DNA from: Rhodocollybia butyracea
Taxonomy: Eukaryota; Basidiomycota; Agaricomycetes; Agaricales; Omphalotaceae
Assembly: GCA_015501585.1 (NCBI GenBank)
Contig: JADNRY010000081.1
Location: 62,001 to 126,000, forward strand
Direction: 5' to 3'
Length of the DNA: 64,000 nucleotides
Below are positions 12,701-30,821 of the stretch, in pieces (within the stretch, counting starts at the first letter, position 1; each line of letters opens with the position of its first letter). The position numbers and the translations under genes are program-made. Below the pieces are notes generated by a model, which saw nothing but the letters and a program-made list of their open reading frames with translations, did not search any database and had not been told where the DNA came from.

Positions 12701-13013
12701 TAAGTAAAAAATACAAGATATAGTGATCTCATGGCACTCTTGACTTAATACTTACCGGAAGACACTGGGCAGGAGTTGAGGCAAAGTGAGAGGATCCTCG
12801 GACACCCTGGATAGGATAAATTTAAGGATGGACACTTTGCAAAGCAGATTGCCATACATTAGGACCATCGCTCATGCGGATGCTTGGAATAGAAAGACGA
12901 GGGATTGGGTAAGTATTCCACCAGTTGGGCGCACCAAGAAGGGCAATCTTCTCATCAGTACGAAGCCTTGAAACCAGTTCGGGTATATCTGCATTAAGGA
13001 AGGAACGAGACAT
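9800..13013 (-). CDS. GH3 beta-glucosidase with PA14 domain, intracellular type
   Basis: Hydrolyses terminal beta-glucosides such as cellobiose. The protein starts [17 protein letters not shown] with no signal peptide, so it is likely cytosolic. The N-terminal (beta/alpha)8 domain has [24 protein letters not shown], and the nucleophile in [12 protein letters not shown]. The PA14 insert covers about 11470-10850 ([29 protein letters not shown]). The second GH3 domain holds the acid/base Glu in [18 protein letters not shown]. The fibronectin III-like C-terminus ([12 protein letters not shown]) ends FTWKGL. About ten introns. The order of domains and the WESEG motif match Kluyveromyces-type BglI enzymes rather than secreted BGL1. 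The upstream stretch has two SYGGRG sequences that could bind a CreA-type repressor. Confidence 0.93.
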
Positions 13014-13957
13014 GGCTGAAGAGTGGGGACGGTTCTTGAGTTGCGTTGAGTGAAAGGTGTGACGGCCCGCTTGTCACGGCGAATCCTCGGAGTCGGAAGA
13101 TCCTGGGGTACTTAATCAGTATTTTATCAGTGAGCAAATTTTGAATAATTATTGCTGGAGCCGTGCAGCAGTACTACGATAGTACATGATACTTAGTTAA
13201 AGCAGTGTGGCAGACATTATTATTAAGACACCCCAGCGTATCTTCCATCAATGCGACTCGACTATGGTGTGTAATGTCCCCCAACCCCGAAATTACCTTC
13301 CTCGATCCCATCTCACTCCACTACTACCTGGAACGATTCATTTTCCACTGCGATCATGTGGTCCCCATGGCTAACTTTGTTCACGAGGTTCTTTTTCACT
13401 GAGAGAGTTTATATAGTACCTTCCCTGTGGGTCGAACTCGCTGCTTCTCTCACTTAGAGCCCAGCTGTTCGCTCGTGGGACCCTACTGAAGGGCGGAGCC
13501 AAGTATTACTACTACTAATATACTAATCATAATTTATCGTCGCCTTGCATAGGCTTGCTGTAGCTAGAGTACTAGACTCGAACCAGTCGGCTGTCACGGC
13601 CCGGATTTTCCACTTCAATGATCGATTGAAGTGTCGGGCTGAACACACTGCATGCAAATCAACATAACTTTTCATGGAAATAGTAAAATCATGCTAAACT
13701 TGGGTGAATATAGAAAGATTATGTTAAGACTCTTTCTGTCTGTATATCTCAAAACCATTTACATGACTGAAGAATGTTCTTGTCATACTACTTTGTGCAG
13801 ATTGAGATTCCAAGGCCTTGAACAATCAAAAAAAAACCATTACGAGCATATGTAACCGCTGGGCATAGAAGAGACGAAAACGAAAGTTTCTACTTAGCAC
13901 GACTCACAACCATCGAATTTTGAAATAATTGATTTTGGAGAATTGAGCCCTCCTAGC
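13014..13957. other. Gene-free interval between ATR and the GH3 gene, with LTR-like remnants
   Basis: No credible gene is seen in about 940 bp. Near the GH3 start are GTGGGG (13023-13028) and CTGGGG (13103-13108), both fitting the CreA/Cre1 consensus SYGGRG, and a dyad GTGAC-N9-GTCAC (13059-13077). The middle holds the LTR-like segment described separately. The end next to ATR (about 13640-13957) is AT-rich and is presumably ATR 3' UTR. Confidence 0.6.
13270..13600. repeat. Possible solo-LTR or LTR fragment
   Basis: The segment begins TGTAATGTCCCCC, has a TATATAG promoter-like box at about 13409-13416, a run of ACT/AAT trinucleotides (13505-13525), and passes into TGTCACGGCCCGGATTTTC at 13592. 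TGTCACGG-type sequence also occurs at 13072-13079, and TGTGACGGCCCG at 13058-13069. This composition (TG start, internal TATA, repeated termini) resembles fungal Gypsy LTRs. I could not identify a clean 5 bp target duplication and there is no internal domain, so this is an inference from appearance only. Confidence 0.25.
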
Positions 13958-22371
<8,414 letters not shown>

Positions 22372-22618
22372 TATAAATCAAGAAGACAAGACGCATTCCG
22401 GGCCGTCGTGGTGTTTTCCTTATGTACATAAACTGTTACAAGGTCGTCACTACCAATGGCAACCAAAACATTAACCATTATCACATAGACAACTAACTTG
22501 GTAAGCGCAGATGTTAGAACAGGAGCTACATTAGTAAGTACGACGGAAAGTGACATGAGCAGAATCTAGAAAATGCTAATAAGCGTACAACTAGGAAGAA
22601 CGTCCGCGAAAAAAAAAT

Positions 22619-24115
22619 CTATTGGTTGGCACACTGTACACGAGGCTCAGCATCCTCGTCCATCGCATCTTCTTGGTGTTCCCTGGGTGCAGTTCGAGCA
22701 TCGGTCTTGTGAAGAGAAACCTCTTCCACGACAACATTATTAGGGAAAGTCTGAACTGGTGTGCGTGAAGGAAGAGCCTTCTCGAGGTGAGGAATATCTT
22801 CTAGAGGTATAGAGTCGGGGAAGACGACATTGATCTTCACATACATGTCTCCAGGCTCATGGTGCCGCTGCGATGGCATACCCTGACCACGAATGACCTT
22901 CAGTTCGCCTAAAGAAAGATCGTTAACTCTTATCAAAGAGTGCACCAGGGAAAAAATACCATGTTTGATGACTTCTCCAGGTTCAATTTTGACTAGCAAA
23001 GCACGCTCGTCTAGATGTTTGATACTGAAATCACCACCAGCAAGAGCCTTGAGGAGATCAATATCAACGTCAATGAGAAGGTCATTCTCCTGACGCTTGA
23101 ATCGATCATGCGGCCTTTCCTCGATAACGATGACAACATCTCCTGTCTCTGCACCGGGAGACTGGTCGCTTTCACCACGGAACTGTATCGTTTGGCCGCC
23201 CTTCATACCTTTGTCGATGTGCACTTCAAGGAATTTCTTCTCTGGCAGCACTTTCTTCCCTTTACACTGTGTGCATCTATCTTTTGCTGCAATGGTCTCG
23301 CCAGAACCTCCGCAATCGTCGCATCCAGATTGAATCTGCTGGATCATGGGTCCCATCTGGCGCAAAGTGACTTTGACGCCACGTCCGTGACAAGTATTGC
23401 AAGTTTTTGTAGCACCTTCCTTTCCGCCTTTACCCTTGCACTTTGAGCAGATAACGTTGCGCGTGAGCGCCAGCTTCGTGGTTTTGCCTTTGTAGAGATC
23501 TTCGAGTGTGACGTGTACTCGATGAACGAGGTCTTTAGTTTTGCGAGGTCCGCCACCTCGCGAGCCTCCACCTCCACCAAAGAACGAGCCACCTCCAAAG
23601 CCTCCGCCTCCAAAGCCTCCGCCACCAAAGAGCTGACTGAATAAGTCCTACAAGTAAACACATTAGCCATCAACACTGTTACAGTGCACAGTAAAACGTA
23701 CTTGAGGATCCATGCCACCCATACCACCAGCTTCTGACAACCCAGCTTCACCTCGTGTATCATAAATACTTCTTTTATCTGGATCAGACAACACTTCGTA
23801 GCTGAACACAAAGATTAGACATGGAGGAAAAAAGATTTGTCATTTAAGGAGACGTACGCGTGTGTAACCTCCTTGAACAGCTCGGGATCTCCGCCCTTGT
23901 CTGGATGTAACCGCAAAGCCCTTGAAACAAGGATGAGAACCAAAATAAAGCTAAGAAGAAGCGTGTATACTTTTTACGGTATGCCTTTTTCAATTCAGAT
24001 TCGTTGGCGGTGGGGGAAACATCAAGGAGATCGTAGAATTTACTAAAATTTTTATTAGTTTGAGAATGAAAGTAAACGCAGGAAGAAAACAGTAAACGTA
24101 CGTTTCTCGGACCAT
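22619..24115 (-). CDS. YDJ1: Type I (class A) DnaJ/Hsp40 co-chaperone, farnesylated Ydj1 type
   Basis: Stimulates Hsp70 ATPase and delivers substrates in the cytosol and at organelle membranes. Exon 1 is only MVRE plus two bases; splicing gives MVRETKFYDLLDVSPTANE, the standard J-domain start, with the HPD tripeptide in LHPDKGGD. A G/F-rich region follows (FGGGGFGGGGFGGGSFFGGG), then the zinc domain with four CxxCxGxG units (CSKCKGKG, CNTCHGRG, CDDCGGSG, CTQCKGKK), and the C-terminal substrate domains. The protein ends in CANQ, a CaaX box that matches the farnesylation motif of yeast Ydj1 (CASQ). The gene lies 247 bp upstream of ATR and 144 bp downstream of the Nit2-like gene, all on the minus strand. 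Confidence 0.95.
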
Positions 24116-24259
24116 GGTGAGCAAGGAGTGAAGGGAGTAATGTGTGTAACAGTAAAAGATGTTAAAGCCTTATAGTTTTTTTGTTAAGCGCCAGAAACCG
24201 ATCATTCGACAAACGTCCATCGAATTCCATTGCATTCTATGGCTATACAAAACGGGTAA

Positions 24260-25647
24260 CTATACAAAAACATTTGGGTAAACATCGAATCTACGCTGTT
24301 TCGTTACTGGGATGCCTGCTCGCGCATCGTTGAATACTTGGAGATCTAAATAGGTGTATGAGATGAAGGGAGCCTTTGTGGATGCGCGCGCTACTTGCCA
24401 ATATCAGTGTATATGATTTCTTCTCCTTCTTCAGCTTCAGAAACCACTTTGCCCCTATAGACAGTATTTTACTATCCATTATTTGTATCAAAATTAGACC
24501 TACATTGGGTCAACAACCAAAGAGTGCCCCCACTGTGAACAAGATGTCAGTGGCGGAAGCTTTATATGTAACAGTTTCACGAACAGCATGGTAACCTGCA
24601 TTCAGATCTCGAGCAGGACTGCACATTGAAAAGTATACTTGATTGTCAATGGCTCTGAGAGAAAAGTCAGCACCCAGACAAAGAAGTTTGGATTTTACAC
24701 ACCGTCCTCGTTGTAACAACTCCCAATGAAGAGGTCCAGTTGTCATATTGAATGCTCCAGGATAAATGAGCACCTGGCACCCTGATTCGAGTTAGCACAA
24801 ATCGCAGAAAGGACTCCTAGTGGACTACCTTGACGGGCGGAAATCATTGCCAACTCGGGAAACCTCACGTCGTAGCAAATACCGAGTCCAATACGTGCAA
24901 ACTCTGAGGGAAAAAGTCAGAGATCAGCGTTTCGTGTACATACTTCGGTCTTGCCTGTGTCGAAAAAGTTGAGTGTGCTGCCTCCAGTCAGGGTTTCACT
25001 TTCCTGCAGGCAAGATTTAGCAGTAGTATCCTCACTCGAGCTCTACGACTTGCCTTGAATTTAATCTTTCCTGGAATATCAATGTCGAACAGATGGACTT
25101 TGCGATGTTGCGCAACAAGCTCTCCTGTATACCGCTTGGGTCATTGATCGCGTAGACGTCCAAGAGACTCACCTCGCGGGTTATATACTGTACAAGTATT
25201 GTACACTTCTTCTGATTTTTGATCACGTTCCGGAATAGAGCCTGCAACGCTGTATGTCGAAAGCATGCACCAACCTCACATAGCTACTAACCTCCGATGA
25301 GCCAAGTCTTGCATTCCTTTGCGGCAGAAGACAGCATCTTAACTGAATCGCTTTCGCTCTTTTCAATATCATAAGGTTCTCCGGGCGTAAAGCCGACTTT
25401 TTCTGCATAGACTGGAAAGTGAACGTGTCCGTACGGGGAATTGAAGCATTCCTGGCACAATATAAGCGCAAGAAACGCGTTCAAGAACAAACATGTATAC
25501 TGGCAGCACAATCAAGTCGGGCTTCGCAGAGGCAGCTTTTATAATCATTTCGCGTGCATGCTTTATGTTTTCACTCTTGTTTGCACTAATATTGCCCAGC
25601 TGGATGAGCGCGAGTTTGAACGACTTGAGTGTTGGTGGTTTGGACAT
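24260..25647 (-). CDS. NIT2: Nitrilase-superfamily omega-amidase (Nit2/Nit3-like)
   Basis: Probably hydrolyses alpha-ketoglutaramate and similar omega-amides. The triad of the superfamily is visible: Glu in [10 protein letters not shown], Lys in [15 protein letters not shown], and Cys in [12 protein letters not shown]. The start [18 protein letters not shown] at 25647 is the first ATG in frame. At the 3' end three introns must be removed to keep the family C-terminus: one gives [20 protein letters not shown], and the last joins YTDI to [14 protein letters not shown]. That last intron (24346-24398) has a GC donor (G/GCAAGT) and an AG acceptor. The protein ends FDVYPNVFV at 24260. There are about eight introns in all. 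Confidence 0.92.
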
Positions 25648-25722
25648 GACTGTGTGAGCAAAGGCAAGTTTTCCCACTAGGCAAGGTACAACAAGGTATT
25701 ATATATTATACGACATTTCATT

Positions 25723-26636
25723 TCATAAAGCCTCTGGTTTCTCTGAGGGCTCTTCAGGTTTACTATCATCAGGATCCCAAGGTGAAGCAGGCTCCCAAGC
25801 TGCCGCAGGTTCCCAAGCCTCCGCAGGTTCCCAGCCAGACTGTTCAATAGCTGGAGCTGGACTTGCACCTCTTCTTGGTCCACCTCTTCCTCGTCCTCTG
25901 GCACTACCGCCTCTGCTGTTTCCTCCTCTACTATTTCCTCGCCCAGAGTTTCCGCCTCTCTTTTCAGCATCCTGTGTTTCCTGATTCCGAGCCTTCCAGT
26001 CTGCAGGTGAAGGTTTGCCTGTATCCCATTCGCGACTTTGGATCTTCTCCATCTTGCGTTTCGCACTCATCTCGCGAGCAGAGTCAACAGATTCTCTATC
26101 AAGGAAGGATTAGCCTTGTATCACCAAAGTTTCCCCGCTCACTCACTGGACTTTTCGATTCCGTACCATCTTGGCCTTGTCGGCTTCCTGAGATTGTTTG
26201 AAAGCCTCTTCATCAGCTTGCACATCCTGTTGGAGATTGTTACTTTTCCATCTGTGAATTCGAATACCTGCTAACGTACCACTCGACGTTGTTTAATCTT
26301 TTCATTCTGTTGTCGGATACGTTCCATTCGCTGTTTGAGATCTTCCTCACTTAGTGGCTCCTGTCAACTCATAAGATCAAAGCTGAAATAGTGGCGAACG
26401 GGACAGCTTACTCGTTGAGATCCTCCTGTCTTGACGCGTTCTGGATTTACATACGGCTTTTTGCGTTCAGAACTAGCGTGTTCTGGAGCATCGAGTTTCT
26501 CTGAGGATTCCGATGTAAGAGTCTCTTCTGCGGAAGTAGCTGGAGCAGGCTCCGTAGAATCTGTATTCTTGGCCGAGTCTAGATTAAGGCTGTTAAAGTC
26601 GAGGTGAAGAGAATTCTCAGTCGATGGATTGTCCAT
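25723..26636 (-). CDS. RGG-box, Trp-repeat hypothetical protein (possible RNA-binding)
   Basis: I recognise no firm family. The acidic, Ser/Thr-rich N-terminus (MDNPSTENSLHLDFNSLNLD) is followed by a charged helix with LSEEDLKQRMERIRQQNEKI, which resembles the conserved start of CCDC9-type coiled-coil proteins. A basic helix (SAKRKMEKIQSREWDTG) comes next, then an RGG/GRG region (RGGNSGRGNSRGGNSRGG), and last a C-terminal tandem repeat of W-E-P-A type with four Trp in about 25 residues. RGG boxes usually bind RNA, so a role in mRNA or ribosome biology is plausible but not shown. The gene is divergent from PGK1, with 97 bp between start codons. Three or four short introns. Confidence 0.8.
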
Positions 26637-26733
26637 CTTGGAAACTAAAAAGTCTTGATGACAGCACTAGAACAGCGATTAAATTTACCCACGAGGAATA
26701 TAAATCGGCTTTATAGCCTTATTTTGCACCACC
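26637..26733. promoter_or_regulatory. Divergent promoter between the RGG-protein gene and PGK1
   Basis: A 97-bp interval. On the plus strand TATAAAT lies at 26699-26705, about 29 bp before the PGK1 ATG, followed by TTTATAG. The position is close to the start codon, so the PGK1 leader would be very short; the box could also serve the opposite gene. Confidence 0.35.
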
Positions 26734-28347
26734 ATGTCTCTCTCCAACAAACTCTCTATTACTGATCTTAACCTCAAAGGAAAACGCGTCCTTATTCGCG
26801 TAGACTTTAATGTTCCTCTCCAAGACGGCAAAATCACAAATCCTGCTGTACGGCCTTATCGATCTGTGCACTTGATAACTACTGACCAACATCTACAGCG
26901 TATCGTGGCAGCCTTGCCCACTATCAAATATGCTCTCGAACACGGTACTTTCGTGCAAATTTTGGATTTACTTGCTCTTTGATGCAGTTATCAGGAGCCT
27001 CTACCGTCGTTTTAATGTCTCACCTTGGACGCCCTGACGGCAAAATAGTCGAAAAATATTCTCTTAAACCCGTTGCTTCTGAACTGGAATCTCTTCTCAG
27101 TAAACAAATCACTTTCTTGAATGACTGTGTTGGCTCAGAGGTAGAGAACGCCGTCAATTCAGCATCGGCTGGATCTGTTATTCTCCTCGAAAACCTGCGA
27201 TTCCACATCGAGGAAGAGGGATCAGTCAAAAACAAGGATGGAACAAAGACTAAGGCAGATTCAGCCAAGGTCGCAGAGTTCCGCGAGGGTCTGACCAAAC
27301 TTGGTGATGTCTACGTCAACGACGCCTTTGGTACTGCCCACCGTGCTCATTCCAGTATGGTCGGCATTAAGCTTCCTCAGAGAGCTGCTGGTTTTCTGGT
27401 AAAGAAGGAGCTCGATTTCTTCGCTAAGGCTCTCGAGAAGCCTGACCGTCCCTTCCTCGCTATCCTCGGTGGTGCCAAGGTCTCTGACAAAATTATGTTG
27501 ATTGAGAACATGCTTGACAAAGTGCGCACAATCTCCATGCATTTTTCTCTGGCCTCGTATCTCAATCTTTTTATAGGTCAACTCTCTCATCATTTGTGGA
27601 GGAATGGCCTTTACTTTCAAAAAAACATTGGAGAATATCGCTGTAATAATCATGAATTTGTACAATATTGTTATCGTTGACTTGCTTTAGATCGGCAACT
27701 CTCTCTTCGATGCCCCAGGATCTGAAAAGGTCAAAGCTCTCGTAGAAAAGGCCAAGAAGAACAACGTCAAGCTTGTCTTCCCTGTCGACTACATCACGGC
27801 CGACAAATTCGACAAAGACGCCAAGGCAGGTCTATCGCCTACTACATATCCATTCTATATTCGTCTGATTTTTTTAAAAGACGGGAGCTGCTACCGAGAC
27901 AGAGGGTATCCCCGATGGATGGATGGGTCTCGATGTAGGCCCAAAGAGCCGAGAGCTGTTCAAGCAGACTGTTCTAGAATCAAAAACCATTCTTTGGAAC
28001 GGGTCAGCTTATCCATACTCAAAAGTATATTACCTGACCTATTGTACAGACCTCCAGGTGTCTTTGAGTTTGAAGCCTTTTCTGCCGGCTCGAAGGCTCT
28101 TCTCGAAGTCAATATCGAGGCCGCCTCAAACGGGGCAGTCGTGATTGTTGGTGGTGGTGACACTGCTACTTTGGCTGCTCAATACAAGGCCGAAGACAAA
28201 CTCAGTCATGTCAGCACAGGTGGAGGTGCCTCTCTCGAACTTTTGGAGGGCAAGGCGAGTTTCTGGCAGGCACTGTGTGTTATCTTGAAATTAATCAAAT
28301 CTTTTCAGGTTCTTCCTGGCGTTGCCGAACTCAGTGAGAAGCAATGA
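26734..28347 (+). CDS. PGK1: Phosphoglycerate kinase
   Basis: Transfers phosphate between 1,3-bisphosphoglycerate and ADP in glycolysis. The start [20 protein letters not shown] gives the family N-terminus with the substrate motif [11 protein letters not shown], followed after two introns by [13 protein letters not shown]. Later signatures are [50 protein letters not shown] and, at the nucleotide site, [14 protein letters not shown] and [10 protein letters not shown]. It ends GVAELSEKQ. About seven introns of 50-70 nt are needed; the one after LDK rejoins [11 protein letters not shown] and the next rejoins [10 protein letters not shown]. Its length of about 417 residues is normal. All checked introns are GT-AG. 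Confidence 0.97.
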
Positions 28348-28509
28348 CTAGCAACTCATCTATAAAATACGTGACGTGAACGAAGAACAGAAGAAGTTAT
28401 TCTTATAAAATACGAGAAATGAGTACTGTACAATATTCAGTCTTAGATTAGAGGTTTCCCACGTCTACTTTCCCTTCTACCACATTGTGCCTTTTTTCTT
28501 TGTCGCAGT

Positions 28510-30780
28510 ATGACTTCTCGACGGCGTTCTACGCGCACAAATGGCCAGGAAGCAGGCGAAAATGAAGCCAACGAAGCTTCTGCCAGTGTAAATGATGAAG
28601 TCGAAATGGCCGCACCTCCAAGCGAATCTATCGAAACCAAAGTCCCTGAAGACCGTTGTCCAGCATGCACTCCAGAAACAATTACTGAATTGGACGTTCA
28701 GGAGAAAGAAGCATGGGCAAGTACACTTGGAATGATCATTTTTGTCCGCTTACAGCAGACTAGGCAATGTGTGGATCTTGTAAAACTTGGTATCATTGGA
28801 GATGTGCCGGCGAGGGTGTTGACCTGGACACAATAGATAAATGGCAAGTCCACTTCCTCTTCATCCATTCAAGTGGAATTCATTCTTCAGCAGGTTCTGT
28901 AAATCATGTTTAGCAACAGGAAAGCGGGCAATCACTTTCAAAGCTCCTACCCGCAAATCGGACCGAAAACGGACAACTAAGAACTATGCGAATATTGAAG
29001 CAGGAGTAAATTCTGACCCAACCCGGTTCCAGAAAATGATGGAGGGCAAAGAAATCAAAGAGGCACTATTTCGGAGAATGGAAGGCAGTGAAGTTGGACT
29101 GAGCTGGCTCCAAGAAGACGAAACAGCCATGACGGAGCCTACCGTCATCGAAAATCCTGATGGCTTGGGGATGAAGATGCCCGATGAATCTTTTACCGTA
29201 GACGACGTCGGGTTACTAGTCGGCGAGAAGAATCCGATTGAAGTCATTGGTTTGTCTGGTCAATGTTTTATCAAAAAGTACACGACTCAAATTATTTCTC
29301 AGATGTTGCTTCACAATCCAATGCTTCAGGTTGGACAGTCGGGCAATGGGTTGAATATTACAACCTTGAACCGCCACAGCGGGATAAGATTCTCAATGTT
29401 ATATCGCTGGAAGTATCGGGTACGCTGTTGGCAGACAGGGTTCTCCCGCCACGGTTAGTGAGAGAGCTCGATTGGGTGGAGAACTTTTGGCCTTCCACAC
29501 GAAAAGGAAAGGGCCACACATATCCCAAAGTTCAGCTGTATTGCCTAATGGGGGTCCAAGGAGCTTGGACAGTAAGTGTAGTACTTGTCTTGTGGTTACG
29601 ATGGCCTCATAAGTTGCAGGACTGGCATATTGACTTTGCGGGATCCTCGGTCTATTATCATGTCATGCATGGCTCCAAAGTAATAAAAACTCGTGCTTGA
29701 GTTTAGAGTTGATCTAATGTGTTACCAACCCAGGTATTTTACTTTATCAAACCGACGGCCGCCAATTTAGCAGCTTACGAACGCTGGTCAGGAACTGAAA
29801 TCCAGAATCATACATGGCTAGGTGATTTGGTCGATGAGGTAGTGAAGGTCACTCTGCATCCAGGGAATACAATGATCATTCCAACGGGATGGATTCACGC
29901 AGTGGCGAGTGGTATCTCTCTGCTCTTCGAAAGCATGCTCATTGTTTACCACCTATTAGTATACACCCGAAGACACCCTAGTTTTTGGTGGCAACTTTCT
30001 TCATTCTTACAACATTCCAACGCGTAAGCATTCAACCCTTTGATTTCGTATGAGACTGATAAAGCCCTGGTAATAGAGCTCAAAGTACATGACATTGAAA
30101 TTCGGACAATGGTACCCAAAAAGTTTCGATTCCCCATGTTCACAAAGTGAGCATACTCTACTCGGATTTTTATGCTGAACCAACTACTCGATAGGCTATG
30201 TTGGTATGTGGGTGACAAGTACATGAAAGATCTCAAGAGTGGCCATGTCCCGCATGCAAGAGTTTTAGATTCTCTAATTGCACTAGTCGACTTCCTGCTT
30301 TCAGAATCTCGGGCGCTCGAAAGAGGTTCACCTCAGGCGAAAAAGGAGGCGAAAGAGCAGATTCCTCACGACAGAGTAAAGGACGGACCTGCATTAGCCA
30401 GAGAGCTTGCCTGGAGACTCAGACATGCGAGTGGTAATAACAGCGAAGATGAACAAGCCCCAGCTACAAATGGCGTTGGATACAAGCGCAAACGAACACG
30501 GTCAAGTAGCCCGCCCAAATTCAAAAATTTTCAGCCCAAGGGATGGGGTTTGGTGGTGGAATCGAAAGCGGAGAATGATTCGAAAACATTACATCTGCCG
30601 CGACACGAGGAAATGGAAAAGTGGACCGAATGGGATACTTATGAGGACGCTGAAAATGAACCAGCTGTAGAAGTGCGCAGTAGGAAGAGTGTGATTACAA
30701 AGGTACGACGAAAGGGCGAAGGGGTTGTTGAGCGGGAACGTGTAGAACGAACAGTAGAGGTATGGACATGGAAAGACTAG
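28510..30780 (+). CDS. JHD1: PHD-JmjC histone lysine demethylase, JHD1/KDM2 family
   Basis: Fe(II)/2-oxoglutarate dioxygenase expected to remove methyl groups from H3K36. The N-terminal PHD finger (CPAC ... [18 protein letters not shown] ... KWFCKSC) is restored only if two GC-AG introns (28717-28763, 28844-28893) are spliced. The JmjC domain contains the metal ligands His and Asp in [14 protein letters not shown], the 2-oxoglutarate Lys in [11 protein letters not shown], and the third ligand His in [13 protein letters not shown] third GC-AG intron (29905-29959) rejoins GWIHAV to YTPEDTLVF. The C-terminus is basic and disordered ([13 protein letters not shown]). It ends 41 bp before the end of the convergent SKT5-like gene. 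About nine introns; roughly 590 residues. Confidence 0.93.
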
Positions 30781-30821
30781 GTGTACGTTTACTCGAATTG
30801 TGTAAGGAAATGCGAAGTGTA

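Noticed and set aside
13401..13500. A tRNA-like segment (GGGTCGAACTCGC).
   Set aside because: No cloverleaf can be drawn; the TPsiC-like box has no matching acceptor, D or anticodon arms.
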